Assembly (NCBI GenBank): GCA_024760505.1
Contig: CP058931.1
Coordinates: forward strand, 2,676,001 to 2,740,000
DNA: 64,000 nt
Source of the DNA: Nitrospira sp.
GTDB lineage: Bacteria > Nitrospirota > Nitrospiria > Nitrospirales > UBA8639
Reading direction: 5' to 3'
How positions within the stretch are numbered: position 1 is the first letter of the stretch; each line of letters begins with the position of its first letter. Shown piece after piece: positions 53,858-63,008 of the stretch. Below the pieces are notes generated by a model. It ran no database searches. It saw nothing but the letters and a program-made list of their open reading frames with translations, and was not told the DNA's origin. The translations under genes and the position numbers were made by a program.

Positions 53858-55300
53858 TTAAAGTTTTTTCCCTTGTTTTTCAAGCTTTTGCCATTGTTTC
53901 GGGATTTGTTGATACACCTGGGATTGCTGGTTTCGAAACCGTTCAACCATCAGTCCGGTGACATAAGCTATGCCGGTTGCCCGGAAGTGTTGTTTGATGG
54001 CGAGGAGCCGTTGTTCAGCAACCACTGCATCTTGATGGTAACCCAGAAGATCCTGCGTGTGTTTCGCTTGTTCAAGAAACCGTTTGGCACGCTTGCCAAG
54101 CAAGGGCTCGGCGAGTTCAAGGGCATATCGCGCGCGTTTCAAGAGTATTCGAGTGCGATGCAATTCAGCTTTCGGGAAAAAGCTGTTTGTGGCCTTCACA
54201 TAATCCTGAACTTTGTGAAAGGCTTTTCTTGCTAATTCCGTAATCGTGAGTGGAGACGGTTGAAATGGTAAATGGGTTAGTGAGTCCTCAAAATGATTCA
54301 GGAGAGTGAGATACCGGTCACTACGCAATCCCTCCAGAAGTTTGGCACGGTCCATAGACCTCTGATCTTCAAATTTCTTGAGAATCGATTGAAATGCACG
54401 CTGTTCTTGTCTAGAGAGGTCATGGAAATTTTGACGAAATGATTCCACAAGAACATCCCCATCTCTGACTTCGCCTAACAAAGACCCAACCCAGCCCAGC
54501 TCCTGGCGGACATGCTCTGTCCATTCCGGTGCGAGAAAAGTACGTACCGCTCGAATGATGGCTCTCATGCGGCGGGTCGCGACTCGCATGCGATGGAGTG
54601 CTTCGCTATCCCGACCCAAACGGGTCCCGGGATCATGTTGCAACATCTGAAGAAATTGGGAATGAAGCCTCTCTCGAATGTGTTCTGTCGCTGGTGCTGA
54701 AGGATCACTGAGTTCGAGGGGAAGCGGATAGGGAAGTTGTAGTGCCTGAAAAATCTTGGGTTGTAATGCTTTCTCCTCTGCCCCGGCATGAAGCAGGATC
54801 TTGCGGATCGGCTTGAATTGAGCGGCTGTGCCTTCCTGTAATTCAACCTCCAATTCCTGGAATGAATGCACAATTTTTTTGTCTCTGATGAGGGCGACGG
54901 AGTCCAGGACGACTTCAGCGATGACCTGGCTGTCTTTCTGAATGCGAACCCCTTTTCTCTTTGTCCGGAGTTTTCCGAGTTGAATGGCCTCCTGTTTTCT
55001 AAAAAAAGCCGTTAATAAGTCCTGAAATTCCCAGGGAATGCTGCGACTGCCGGAATCAATTTTCAACTCCAGTCGAACGGCACCGCTGGGTATCTTTAAT
55101 TGCCAGACCCCATGGGCTTGTTCCACTCGTTTTCGGAGTGTTAGACCCAATTGACCGAGTCGATGGTGCTCGCTGTCAAAATAGGTGGATGTGAATACGC
55201 GGGTCGGGATCGGTTCCCCCATGTCGGGAGGGATTTGGAAGCCGGGTGGAATCCGAAACTTAACTTCGTCTTCAATCGTTTGGTGAATGTTCCATGGCAT
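53858..55300 (-). CDS. CYTH-CHAD domain protein (polyphosphate-associated)
   Basis: 480 residues. The N-terminal CYTH tunnel domain (EDEVKFRIP for the ExExK-type motif, STYFDSEHHRLGQLGLTLRKR, WQLKIPS, ELEVELQEG; about 9-190) binds and cleaves triphosphate-like chains with divalent metal. The C-terminal CHAD domain (about 210-480: LHRMRVATRRMRAIIRAVRTF, HRTRILLKRARYALEL) is His-rich helical and binds polyphosphate. Lies directly after the ppk1 promoter region on the same strand. Probably a triphosphatase or polyP-granule protein. Confidence 0.87.
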   Translation of the reverse strand: MPWNIHQTIEDEVKFRIPPGFQIPPDMGEPIPTRVFTSTYFDSEHHRLGQLGLTLRKRVEQAHGVWQLKIPSGAVRLELKIDSGSRSIPWEFQDLLTAFFRKQEAIQLGKLRTKRKGVRIQKDSQVIAEVVLDSVALIRDKKIVHSFQELEVELQEGTAAQFKPIRKILLHAGAEEKALQPKIFQALQLPYPLPLELSDPSAPATEHIRERLHSQFLQMLQHDPGTRLGRDSEALHRMRVATRRMRAIIRAVRTFLAPEWTEHVRQELGWVGSLLGEVRDGDVLVESFRQNFHDLSRQEQRAFQSILKKFEDQRSMDRAKLLEGLRSDRYLTLLNHFEDSLTHLPFQPSPLTITELARKAFHKVQDYVKATNSFFPKAELHRTRILLKRARYALELAEPLLGKRAKRFLEQAKHTQDLLGYHQDAVVAEQRLLAIKQHFRATGIAYVTGLMVERFRNQQSQVYQQIPKQWQKLEKQGKKL

Positions 55301-55765
55301 AACAACTCATCCTGCACTATTAATTGTGCCGTGGGCCGTTTGAAGGAAATTTTCACGGGATTGGGTTGAGTTCCAAAACATAAGAAAGTGCGACTTGCTC
55401 AGAAAACCTTTAAAAAAATGAAATAATCGGTCTCATTTTACCTGAATGGATCGCAAGAAAGTGTGGAATTCTCGCGCAAATACTTGTCTTTACATGATAA
55501 ATGTCCAGTTGTTCCCTGCAGGGCCTATACGGCCACCTTCATGCTCCGGTAAACACAGGGAGCTTTTCTTGAGGACACTTGATCCAAGGGAAACGGGTAT
55601 CTCTTTCCTGCCAGCTCTGTTGCACGCGATGGGTGATTGAGTCTGCATATGACTGTCAGCAAACGCATTGTGATCATGAATTCGCGAGAAACTGTGTCAC
55701 CAAATAATGCATTTCTATATACTACCAGGGGAAAAGTGGGGTTCAATACACGCAGGAGAATAATA
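55301..55765. other. Divergent intergenic region
   Basis: About 465 bases between the CYTH-CHAD gene (-) and the inositol-phosphatase-like gene (+). Both promoters must lie here; no clear boxes, repeats or genes were recognised. Confidence 0.45.
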
Positions 55766-56563
55766 ATGTATAAAGGATTGCCCAATAATCAACTGACTCA
55801 ACTGTTGCAAACCGCTGTCCAGGCGGCCCACGTGGCGGCTGTTCCGATTCGAGCCTATTTTGAAAAGCAGGATTTCCGTATCAAAGAAAAAAGCGATGGT
55901 TCGCCGGTGACTCAAGCCGATCAAGAGGGGGAGGCACTCATCCGCAGTCACTTGCTTTCCAACGCCGCAATCGGGCCTCTCGATATTCTTGGTGAAGAAG
56001 AAGGGTTACAGGGAACGGGAACAAAATGGCAATGGGTCGTGGATCCTATCGATGGAACACGATCCTTTATCCATGGGATCCCCTTATTCGGCACCATTAT
56101 CGCCTTGGTTGACGCTCGGGAACAATTTCCTGTTCTCGGAGTGATTCACCTTCCCATGCTCGGACTCACCTATGCCGCGGCTAGGGGACAAGGGACCACT
56201 CGACAAGGAAAAGCCTTACACCTTCCTGAAGATCTTCCCATTGAAAAGGCCATTATCGGAGTGGGCGATTTTGCTCAGTTTTCCAGTGTGAATCGAGAGG
56301 CGGATTATCATCAACTGTTAAGGATGTCCGGGTATGTGCGAGGGTATACCGATTGCTTTGGGCATAGCCTGGTGATTAGCGGAGCCCTTGGCGCAATGGT
56401 GGATCCAGCTTTGAACCCGTGGGATATTCTGGCTACTCAGGTATTAATTGAAGAGGCCGGAGGGGTGGCAATCCTTCGTCCCTCGAAGGTATCCGGAAAG
56501 GTTGATGCCCTATTTGGGAACCGTTTGCTCGTTCAACATCTCGCGCGGGAACTCTCCTTTTGA
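55766..56563 (+). CDS. Inositol-monophosphatase-family / histidinol-phosphatase-like enzyme
   Basis: 265 residues from ATG 55766 with AGGAG upstream; the frame is open from 55637. Motifs: VTQADQEGEALIR, GEEEGLQG (metal Glu), WVVDPIDGTRSFIHGIPLFGT (metal Asp-Ile-Asp, about 91-111) and NPWDILATQVLIEEAGG (catalytic Asp, about 214-230). The FIHGIPLFGTIIALV variant is typical of HisN-type histidinol-phosphate phosphatases, though substrate specificity in this family is hard to call. Mg-dependent release of phosphate; fits the phosphate island. Confidence 0.85.
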   Translation: MYKGLPNNQLTQLLQTAVQAAHVAAVPIRAYFEKQDFRIKEKSDGSPVTQADQEGEALIRSHLLSNAAIGPLDILGEEEGLQGTGTKWQWVVDPIDGTRSFIHGIPLFGTIIALVDAREQFPVLGVIHLPMLGLTYAAARGQGTTRQGKALHLPEDLPIEKAIIGVGDFAQFSSVNREADYHQLLRMSGYVRGYTDCFGHSLVISGALGAMVDPALNPWDILATQVLIEEAGGVAILRPSKVSGKVDALFGNRLLVQHLARELSF

Positions 56564-56684
56564 AATTTTCGGGACTTTGCCAGTAGATGTTGTTCTTTGT
56601 GAAGCACTTCCGAAGTGCCGTATCGGGCGCCTATCATATGAAGGCCTCCAGTGTTTCGAATGCTCCCTAGGCAATCAGCGGAGA

Positions 56685-56738
56685 TTTACCCGTTTGTCAC
56701 ATTCCTATAACGGGGAGAAAATTTCTGTCAGATACACT
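56685..56738 (+). promoter_or_regulatory. PHO-box-like promoter upstream of ppx
   Basis: TTTACCC (56685), GTCACAT (56696) and ATAACGG (56707) follow an 11-bp ladder. TACACT (56733-56738) starts exactly 26 nt after the last repeat start and is the same hexamer as at pstS. The repeats are weaker, so the call rests on geometry. Confidence 0.5.
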
Positions 56739-56835
56739 TTCCATAAGGCCGGATACCAGACGTGTCAAGTTTTTGGGTGATTCGGATTTGTTCATGGGAG
56801 AATGAGCAGATGATCCGAGTGTGTCATGTGAGTGT

Positions 56836-57145
56836 ATGAGGGATCTTGTCCTTGAACCACAAACCTTCCGGGTCGTCTTTCGAGCACAAGCGGTCTTTCT
56901 CACACGACTTGAATTTCGGTTAGGAACAATTGCTTGATAGCGAGGGCCGATCTCTGTATCGGCAGGATTTCTTGAGCCGCGTCTGGGGACCGCAGGTCTC
57001 TGTCGAAGTTCGGACCGAAGATTCTCACATCCTCCGTCTCCGGCGAAAACTGCAGCGCGCGGGGGATCACGGCGCCACTATTGAAACTGTCTGGGGTGTG
57101 GGGTATCGTATTCGTATCATTGAGGATTATTCTGTTCCCTCCTGA
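56836..57145 (+). pseudogene. Decayed OmpR-family winged-helix regulator (receiver missing)
   Basis: From ATG 56836 the frame reads LVLEPQTFRVVFRAQAVFLTRLEFRL and then needs a shift at about 56923 to continue EQLLDSEGRSLYRQDFLSRVWG, then RTEDSHILRLRRKLQ and WGVGYRIRI. Together this is a complete winged-helix DNA-binding domain like that of PhoB, split by a frameshift (one extra or two missing bases). An in-frame stop at 56803 blocks upstream extension, and no receiver domain is present. It ends 98 nt before the ppx start. Confidence 0.75.
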
Positions 57146-57243
57146 AGGTTTCCTTCGTGCAAAATTTTATACCGGCATTGACCACGGAATCTCTGTGGCA
57201 TGAACGGGTAGAACCGAATCTATTTTTGAAGGAGTTCAGCCCC

Positions 57244-58803
57244 ATGAAAAGGCTTGCGGTTATTGATATTGGAACTAATTCCATTCACATGGTTCTAGCC
57301 GAAATTGGAAAAGGATTCTCCTACAAAATTGTGGACCGTATTAAGGAAATGGCCAGGTTGGGTGATGGAACCTTTACGTCTCAGCGGCTGTCTCCAGAGG
57401 CGATGGACCGTGGGTTGACTGTCCTAAAACGGTTTTCCATGCTGGCAAAGAATAAGGGCTTTGATCCGATTTTACCGATTGCCACCAGTGCGGTCCGGGA
57501 AGCAAAAAATGGAGGGGATTTTTTAAAGCTCGTTCGCAAAGAGCTTGGGCTTAGAGTGCGGGTCATCACCGGTGAGGAAGAGGCCCGCCTCATCTATTTA
57601 GGGGTCAGGAATAGTATGGACCTCGCCCATTTTCCCGCCATGATTGTAGATATCGGTGGCGGATCCGTGGAATTGATGGCTTGTACGCAAACGCGCTTAA
57701 AATTTGTGAGAAGTCTAAAATTAGGTGCGATTAGATTGAAGGATCAATTCCTCAAGGCAGATATTCCGGATAAAAAAATGATCCAACGTCTGGAAAATCT
57801 GGTCGGTCAAACCTTGAAGAAATCCTTATCATCAAAGAAACGTGACTCTCAATTTAATCAACTTGTGGCCACATCGGGGATGGCAGGAAACCTCGCGGAA
57901 ATCATTTATTTGGCTCGGACCGGACGGCCGCTCTCACAAATTGATATGGCCACGGTCGAGTTAGATGAAGTTCGAGAGGTTGAACGACTGCTGCGGACAA
58001 AAGATACACAGGCGCGATTGAAGATCCCCGGCCTGGACCCCAGGCGGGTGGATACGCTGTATTCCGGTGTGTTGGTGTTGCGTACACTGATGGAACGTAT
58101 CGGAGTCAAGCAAGCGCGCATCAGTGATAAAGCGATTCGGGAGGGGGTCATTTACGATTTCATCCAACAGCATCAGGAAGGGTTGCGGGCGGAACAGGAG
58201 ATTCCTCATGTTCGACGCCGACAGGTCTTATTGTTGGCCAGACGATACCAATATCCAAAAAACCATGCCCATCATGTGGCGAAGTTGGCATTAAGTTTGT
58301 TCGATCAGACCCAAGCATTGCATCAACTTGGCGACAGGGAACGGGAGTGGTTGGAATATGCGGCTTTACTTCACGATATTGGGCATCATATTAGTGAGAA
58401 CAAACACCACAAGCACACCTACTATTTGATCACCCATGCCGATCTTCCCGGGTTTTCGTCTGAAGAAGTAGATATTATGGCCAACGTGGCGCGATATCAT
58501 CGACGCGGCCAACCAACGATCAGGCATAAAGGTTTTCGACTCTTAAGTCGCGAGCAGCGAAAAGTTGTGCCATGTCTTAGTGCGATTTTAAGAATTGCCG
58601 ATGGCCTGGATCGGAGTCATTTTTCCGTGGTCAGGAAGATTTCCATTGAACCCGGAAAGCCTCTGCGCCTCCATGTATTTTTTCGCTATGACCCGGAGTT
58701 GGAATTATGGACAACGGAACGAAGGATGAAACTCTTTGAGAAAATCTTCCATTGTCGTATTGAATTGAAGTTGGCTCCCATTGCCATGAAAACGGTCGCC
58801 TAG
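57244..58803 (+). CDS. ppx: Exopolyphosphatase / pppGpp phosphatase with HD domain
   Basis: 519 residues from ATG 57244 with GAAGGAG upstream; the frame opens at 57157. ASKHA ATPase-like core: LAVIDIGTNSIHMVLAEIG (3-21), ATSAVREAKNG, the catalytic GEEEARLIYLGV (about 114-125) and VDIGGGSVELM (about 136-146). The C-terminal HD-type region (LLHDIGHHISENKHHKHTYYLI, about 373-394) is typical of long Ppx/GppA. Hydrolyses polyP or pppGpp from the chain end. A PHO-like promoter lies 500 nt upstream. Confidence 0.92.
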   Translation: MKRLAVIDIGTNSIHMVLAEIGKGFSYKIVDRIKEMARLGDGTFTSQRLSPEAMDRGLTVLKRFSMLAKNKGFDPILPIATSAVREAKNGGDFLKLVRKELGLRVRVITGEEEARLIYLGVRNSMDLAHFPAMIVDIGGGSVELMACTQTRLKFVRSLKLGAIRLKDQFLKADIPDKKMIQRLENLVGQTLKKSLSSKKRDSQFNQLVATSGMAGNLAEIIYLARTGRPLSQIDMATVELDEVREVERLLRTKDTQARLKIPGLDPRRVDTLYSGVLVLRTLMERIGVKQARISDKAIREGVIYDFIQQHQEGLRAEQEIPHVRRRQVLLLARRYQYPKNHAHHVAKLALSLFDQTQALHQLGDREREWLEYAALLHDIGHHISENKHHKHTYYLITHADLPGFSSEEVDIMANVARYHRRGQPTIRHKGFRLLSREQRKVVPCLSAILRIADGLDRSHFSVVRKISIEPGKPLRLHVFFRYDPELELWTTERRMKLFEKIFHCRIELKLAPIAMKTVA

Positions 58804-59086
58804 CGGGTCACCCTTTGTCTGAACCCTTCTCTGGAAATTGTTCGGACATTTGTGGGATACTTGCGCGTTTTGGAGTCCCCAGCATAGGTTGAAATGTAGA
58901 GCTGCGGTTTGAGTGTGTCGACTTCTCCTTGTGGATCATGGCGGGTCACTCCATAATTACTGCTCACCAAAAAACGAATAATCGGTAGGCTAACCTGGTT
59001 TCGGCTTGGAAATTGCGATCCCTGGCCTGCAGAGTCCAAAGACGAGATTTGACCATTCTGCGCTTTCCAGTTTAAGGAGACTCTTT

Positions 59087-59704
59087 ATGTTTAGTTTTAT
59101 GCCTCGGGAAAGCGGGTTTTTTGATTTATTCGAGCAAGCATCTCAAAACGTTGTGGAAGCAGGACAGTGCTTGAAAGCATTAATGAAGTCCTTTGATGAA
59201 CCGCATACACAAATTCAACACATCAAAAATTTGGAGCACAAGGGTGACGACCTCACTCGTGACATTGTGTATAAACTCAATAAAACGTTTATTACCCCGT
59301 TAGATCGGGAAGATATTCACGCATTGGCCAGCGCGCTCGATGATATTCTGGACGAAATTGATGCGGTGGCCGAATTGTTCATGGTGTTTAAAATTGACCA
59401 CCCGACGCCCACGGCACTCAGGTTGTCCGAAATCCTTCATGATGCCGTTTTAGAAGTTGGGAAAGGGATTGATCTTCTTCGTCATCAAAACTGGGATATG
59501 AAGGACTGTGCCATTCGAGTCCATAGCTTGGAAAACGAAGCTGACCGGGTGAGCCGGGAAGCGATCTCCCGGTTATTTGAAGAGGAAGCGGATCCCAAGA
59601 CGGTGATGAAGTGGAAAGAGATCTATGAGAATTTTGAGATGGGCACCGATTCGTGTGAGGATGTGGTGAATGTTCTGGAACGGATCGCACTCAAGCATGG
59701 ATAA
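59087..59704 (+). CDS. DUF47 PhoU-like protein
   Basis: 205 residues from ATG 59087 with AAGGAGA upstream; the frame opens at 59006. All-helical PhoU-related protein with metal-binding acidic/His patterns: HIKNLEHKGDDLTRDIVYKL, LDREDIHALASALDDILDEIDAVAELF and VHSLENEADRVSREAI. Genes of this family usually precede pit transporter genes and modulate them. Here it ends 56 nt before pit, giving the standard pair. Confidence 0.9.
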   Translation: MFSFMPRESGFFDLFEQASQNVVEAGQCLKALMKSFDEPHTQIQHIKNLEHKGDDLTRDIVYKLNKTFITPLDREDIHALASALDDILDEIDAVAELFMVFKIDHPTPTALRLSEILHDAVLEVGKGIDLLRHQNWDMKDCAIRVHSLENEADRVSREAISRLFEEEADPKTVMKWKEIYENFEMGTDSCEDVVNVLERIALKHG

Positions 59705-59760
59705 TGACGTGGTAGCCGGATCCTTCCGATTTTTCTGATACCCCTTCCCAAAGCACCTCC

Positions 59761-60753
59761 GTGGCCGAATTCAGCATACTTCTTATTTTAATTATCGCCC
59801 TCGCACTTCTGTTTGATTTTTCAAATGGTTGGCATGATAGTGCCAATGCCGTGGCCACCGTCGTGTCCACTCGGGTCCTGAGCCCCGCCTTGGCTGTTCT
59901 TTTTGCCGGTGTCTTGAATGTGATCGGGGCCTTTATGTCTACCGCGGTAGCCAAGATGGTAGGAAACGGAATTATCGATCCTGCCGCGATCAATGATGTG
60001 GTCATTATTTCGGCGTTAGGGGGAGCTATCGTTTGGAATTTTATTACCTTACATATGGGGTTGCCTTCCAGTTCCTCCCATGCCTTGATTGGAGCCATGG
60101 TCGGTGCAGGTTTTATTCATGGTGGTGTCGAGGTGTTGCTGGGTGCCGGATTAATAAAGGTTATGGAAGCGATGGTCTCTTCTCCTTTATTGGGGTTTCT
60201 TGCGGCCTTTGTACTCATGGTGGGGTTGAGCTGGGCTTTTTTTCGGACTTCGCGAGGAAGGGCTATGAGGTTGTTTCGACGTCTTCAATTGTTGTCAGCA
60301 GGGTTTATGGCGTTGAGTCATGGAGCCAATGATGCACAAAAAGCGATGGGAATTATTACCTTGGCTTTGCTTTCTGCCGGACATATTCCTTCTGCTGAAG
60401 TGCCCAAATGGGTAATTATTTCCTGCGCACTTTCTATGGGTTTGGGGACGGCCCTCGGAGGGTGGAAGATCATTCGAACTCTGGGGATGCGAATTGCCAA
60501 GTTGGATCCTGTGCATGGGTTCGCCGCCGAAACCGGGGCCGGTGTGGTGTTGATGGTTACGGCCCATATTGGATTGCCAGTTAGCACGACTCACACGATT
60601 ACCTCTTCGGTCATGGGCGTGGGAGCGGTGAATCGGTTGTCGGCGGTTCGTTGGGGTGTCACCAGGCGAATTGCCTATGCGTGGATCTTTACACTTCCCG
60701 GTTCGGCGTTTTTGGCCGTTGCTTTTTACCTCCTGCTGTCCGCATTCTTTTAG
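59761..60753 (+). CDS. pit: Low-affinity inorganic phosphate transporter (Pit)
   Basis: 330 residues, GTG start. Ten or so membrane helices. Both inverted repeats carry the signature: LFDFSNGWHDSANAVATVVSTR (about 20-41) and ALSHGANDAQKAMGIITLAL (about 184-203), and SSSHALIGAMVG and VSTTHTITSSVMGVG correspond to the phosphate-coordinating ends. Metal-phosphate:H+ symporter complementing high-affinity Pst. Co-transcribed with the DUF47 gene. Confidence 0.93.
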   Translation: MAEFSILLILIIALALLFDFSNGWHDSANAVATVVSTRVLSPALAVLFAGVLNVIGAFMSTAVAKMVGNGIIDPAAINDVVIISALGGAIVWNFITLHMGLPSSSSHALIGAMVGAGFIHGGVEVLLGAGLIKVMEAMVSSPLLGFLAAFVLMVGLSWAFFRTSRGRAMRLFRRLQLLSAGFMALSHGANDAQKAMGIITLALLSAGHIPSAEVPKWVIISCALSMGLGTALGGWKIIRTLGMRIAKLDPVHGFAAETGAGVVLMVTAHIGLPVSTTHTITSSVMGVGAVNRLSAVRWGVTRRIAYAWIFTLPGSAFLAVAFYLLLSAFF

Positions 60754-61094
60754 TTGTTCGGTGTTCCATCATTTTCTGTGATTCTCAAAAATCTGTTTTT
60801 GCTTAATTGATAGGTTAAGATTTCCTGTTCCTTGAATCTTGACGTTAAGGCCTATCTCCGTTTCTTCTCTCCTCTGTTTGTTCTTCTTTTATAAAACCGT
60901 TGACCTTCCCGGTTTTGTGGATTCAGTCACATCGATTTCGTTTCCAGAAACTGGTTGTCTGGAAGTTGGCTCTACGGTCCCTCCAATTGGGGATGGTTCC
61001 CTTTGCATCGCTCCCTTTAGTCTGACGTGTTCAAAGATTGAGTCGCGGGTTCCCTTTCACACAATCCGTGGCATTGTAACCATAAGGAGGAGTT
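60754..61094. other. Intergenic region, no recognisable gene
   Basis: About 340 bases between pit and the bactofilin gene. It ends with AAGGAGGAG at the bactofilin ribosome-binding site. No clear terminator or promoter was recognised. Confidence 0.45.
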
Positions 61095-61487
61095 ATGGCA
61101 GACACCTATCAAACAGACGCATTGCAAGGTTCAACGGCTGGGCTTGAAGAGGAAGGGTATCAAATGTATTTAGGCCAGAAGTGCCGATTGAGCGGTGTAT
61201 TGAAAGTCCAGGGGATGGCGCGAATCGATGGATTTGTTGAAGGGGAAATTTATGGTAGCGATCTGATTCAAGTGGGAAAAGATGGAAAGCTTGAAGCCAC
61301 AGTGAAGGCTAAAGACATTGTCGCACAGGGTCCTCTTCGTGGGGACTTCGTCGCTCTGCAGAAGATACAGTTGCTGGCCCCAGCGACATTGGAAGGGAAA
61401 ATCGATGCCCCGGTTTTTCTGCTAGAAGAAGGCGTCTTTGTCAATGGACTGGTGAAAATGGGAATGGTGCGCCCTGCGGTCTCATAA
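61095..61487 (+). CDS. Bactofilin
   Basis: 130 residues. The core (GQKCRLSGVLKVQGMARIDGFVEGEIYGSDLIQVGKDGKLEATVKAKDIVAQGPLRGDFVALQKIQLLAPATLEGKI, cited in part) is the bactofilin right-handed beta-helix, with short unstructured ends. Bactofilins polymerise without nucleotide into membrane-bound filaments that organise cell shape, polarity or wall synthesis. Ribosome-binding site AAGGAGGAG. No peptidase (M23) partner gene is adjacent. Confidence 0.9.
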   Translation: MADTYQTDALQGSTAGLEEEGYQMYLGQKCRLSGVLKVQGMARIDGFVEGEIYGSDLIQVGKDGKLEATVKAKDIVAQGPLRGDFVALQKIQLLAPATLEGKIDAPVFLLEEGVFVNGLVKMGMVRPAVS

Positions 61488-61582
61488 CCCATTAGCCAAT
61501 GTACCGAATGACAGCCATGGCATCGAAAGGGTATTGCTCATAAGGTTGACGAGTGGTGAATATTGTGTCGTGCACAAGGCCC

Positions 61583-62080
61583 TTAGCGTAGCGCTCTGAG
61601 CTGCGCAGGGGCCATCCACCATTCTAAATTTCCCCGCCCTACTCCGACGTTTCCATCAAAAGAAATAAGACAGCCTCCAGCCTTTTTGACCGAAAGGCCT
61701 GAGCTGTTCTTGCCAAAAATCATCAATGCGGCTGTTTGGCCAAGATGAGGTTCATGTCCGACGCACATGATGAAGGCATCCTCTGGCAATCTTTGTAAAA
61801 TAGCGAAAAGCAGCATGGGGGATTGATCATAGACCAGCTCAGGACACAGCTGAATGGTTGCCTTGATCTGTAGCGCCTCCTTGGTAATCTCAGCGGTTTG
61901 TTGAGTACGGATTAATGGACTGCACAAGAGGTGTGTGGGCTTCACTCCAATCCGTTTGAGCCCTGCAGCGACCTGTTCAGTTTTGGCAATACCTTCTTTG
62001 GTCAGAGGGCGTTCGCGTTCAGTGTGGTCCCATTCATTTGGATTAACAGCAATGCCATGGCGCAATAAAAGACAATTCAT
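61583..62080 (-). CDS. sixA: SixA-type phosphohistidine phosphatase
   Basis: 165 residues of the histidine-phosphatase superfamily. LLLRHGIAV gives the catalytic RHG (His8), and FIMCVGHEPHLGQTAAL (about 112-128) the second catalytic His. DHTERERPLTKEGIAKTEQVAAGL and LICSPLIRTQQTAEI-like LLCSPLIRTQQTAEI are typical of SixA, which dephosphorylates His-containing phosphotransfer proteins. AAGGAGA precedes the ATG on the minus strand. Monocistronic. Confidence 0.88.
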   Translation of the reverse strand: MNCLLLRHGIAVNPNEWDHTERERPLTKEGIAKTEQVAAGLKRIGVKPTHLLCSPLIRTQQTAEITKEALQIKATIQLCPELVYDQSPMLLFAILQRLPEDAFIMCVGHEPHLGQTAALMIFGKNSSGLSVKKAGGCLISFDGNVGVGRGNLEWWMAPAQLRALR

Positions 62081-62921
62081 ATGAACATCTCCTTATGTTG
62101 ACCCATTAAGAGCGACCATGCCGGTTATCATACCTCAAAAATAACATCTCTACAGGGTCTGCAAAAGTAAAAAATGCCAAGGTAAAGCTGAGAACCAGGA
62201 CGAGCAATACACAGAAAGTGTTCACTTGGAATTGAAATAGTGCAACGAAGGCAACAATAGAAAGGGGGAAGGCAATGTCATGGCATTTCTCTGCCAATCA
62301 TTTTTAGCAGAATGCCGACAAGCCCAGGATTTTGGCCACATTCATAACAGCTCCGACGACGGTTACGGGTATCATTGGTAACGCTACAATTAGATCGTGA
62401 TTTTCTCTTAGGATGCCGATATGGGGCACGCCTAAGTCGATGAAAAGGAAGCAGGGGCGAGTAGGTGCTAACGAGCGCAGACAGGACAACGCTGGTTACC
62501 TGTCTGAGGTTTCGAGCCTGATTTCAGCCTGTCATGAACTCGACAAATTGAAGATATATGTTTAGGGGGCCAGCGGGCGTTTTTTCAACGCCGATTAACC
62601 AATTATGTGTCTGTGTATTATGTGTGTGTTAGGCCAACCTAAGTATCCATGGAGGATGGCCTGACATAAGCCAACATAGCAAACGTATTGCCAAAGATGC
62701 TGAAGGGTCGCCTGGGTACCAAAGAGACAGGCTTGTGAAATAAACCTCTCATGATCGGAGAGCATCATAAGTAGGGGAAGAAAGTAAACAAGCGATTGCC
62801 CAAGAATTCCGGCACCGTATGCTTCGGGGATGGTTGCTATAGGAAAGAATTTCTAATGGCGAGATGATCTAGTTTCGTTTGGTGTCTCTCACTCTTGCGT
62901 ATGCGACGTGTAATAACCATC

Positions 62922-62949
62922 TTGACAATTAGTGAATTTGGGCTAATAG
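62922..62949 (+). promoter_or_regulatory. Candidate sigma-70 promoter of the PadR gene
   Basis: TTGACA (62922-62927) and TAATAG (62944-62949) with a 16-bp spacer, just upstream of a perfect palindrome and about 60 nt before the PadR start. Confidence 0.5.
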
Positions 62950-62957
62950 TATCGAAA

Positions 62958-62969
62958 TCCGATATCGGA
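62958..62969 (+). promoter_or_regulatory. Perfect 12-bp palindrome, probable PadR operator
   Basis: TCCGATATCGGA lies about 10 nt after the -10 box, over the expected transcription start, where a PadR repressor would block its own promoter. Confidence 0.5.
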
Positions 62970-63008
62970 ATATGATAACAGAAGCTTATTTCCATAACTG
63001 AAGTCTTT

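Larger units (their letters stand above)
62081..63008. other. Long gap without a recognisable gene
   Basis: About 930 bases. On the minus strand, 62106-62297 and 62304-62489 are short hydrophobic frames that might be pieces of one decayed membrane-protein gene, but I recognise no family. The right end holds the PadR promoter and palindrome. A sixA promoter must lie near 62090-62150. Confidence 0.4.

Noticed and set aside
57157..57243. N-terminal extension of Ppx
   Set aside because: The family starts at MKRLAVIDIGTNS, which has its own ribosome-binding site. The extension is unlike any Ppx and overlaps the spacer after the decayed regulator.
58800..59039. Minus-strand 79-codon frame between ppx and the DUF47 gene
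   Set aside because: No ribosome-binding site, no recognisable domain, and it overlaps the upstream region of the DUF47 gene.
62106..62297. Small hydrophobic minus-strand protein
   Set aside because: No ribosome-binding site or family. It is more likely part of a decayed gene or chance hydrophobic sequence, so it is mentioned only in the gap entry.
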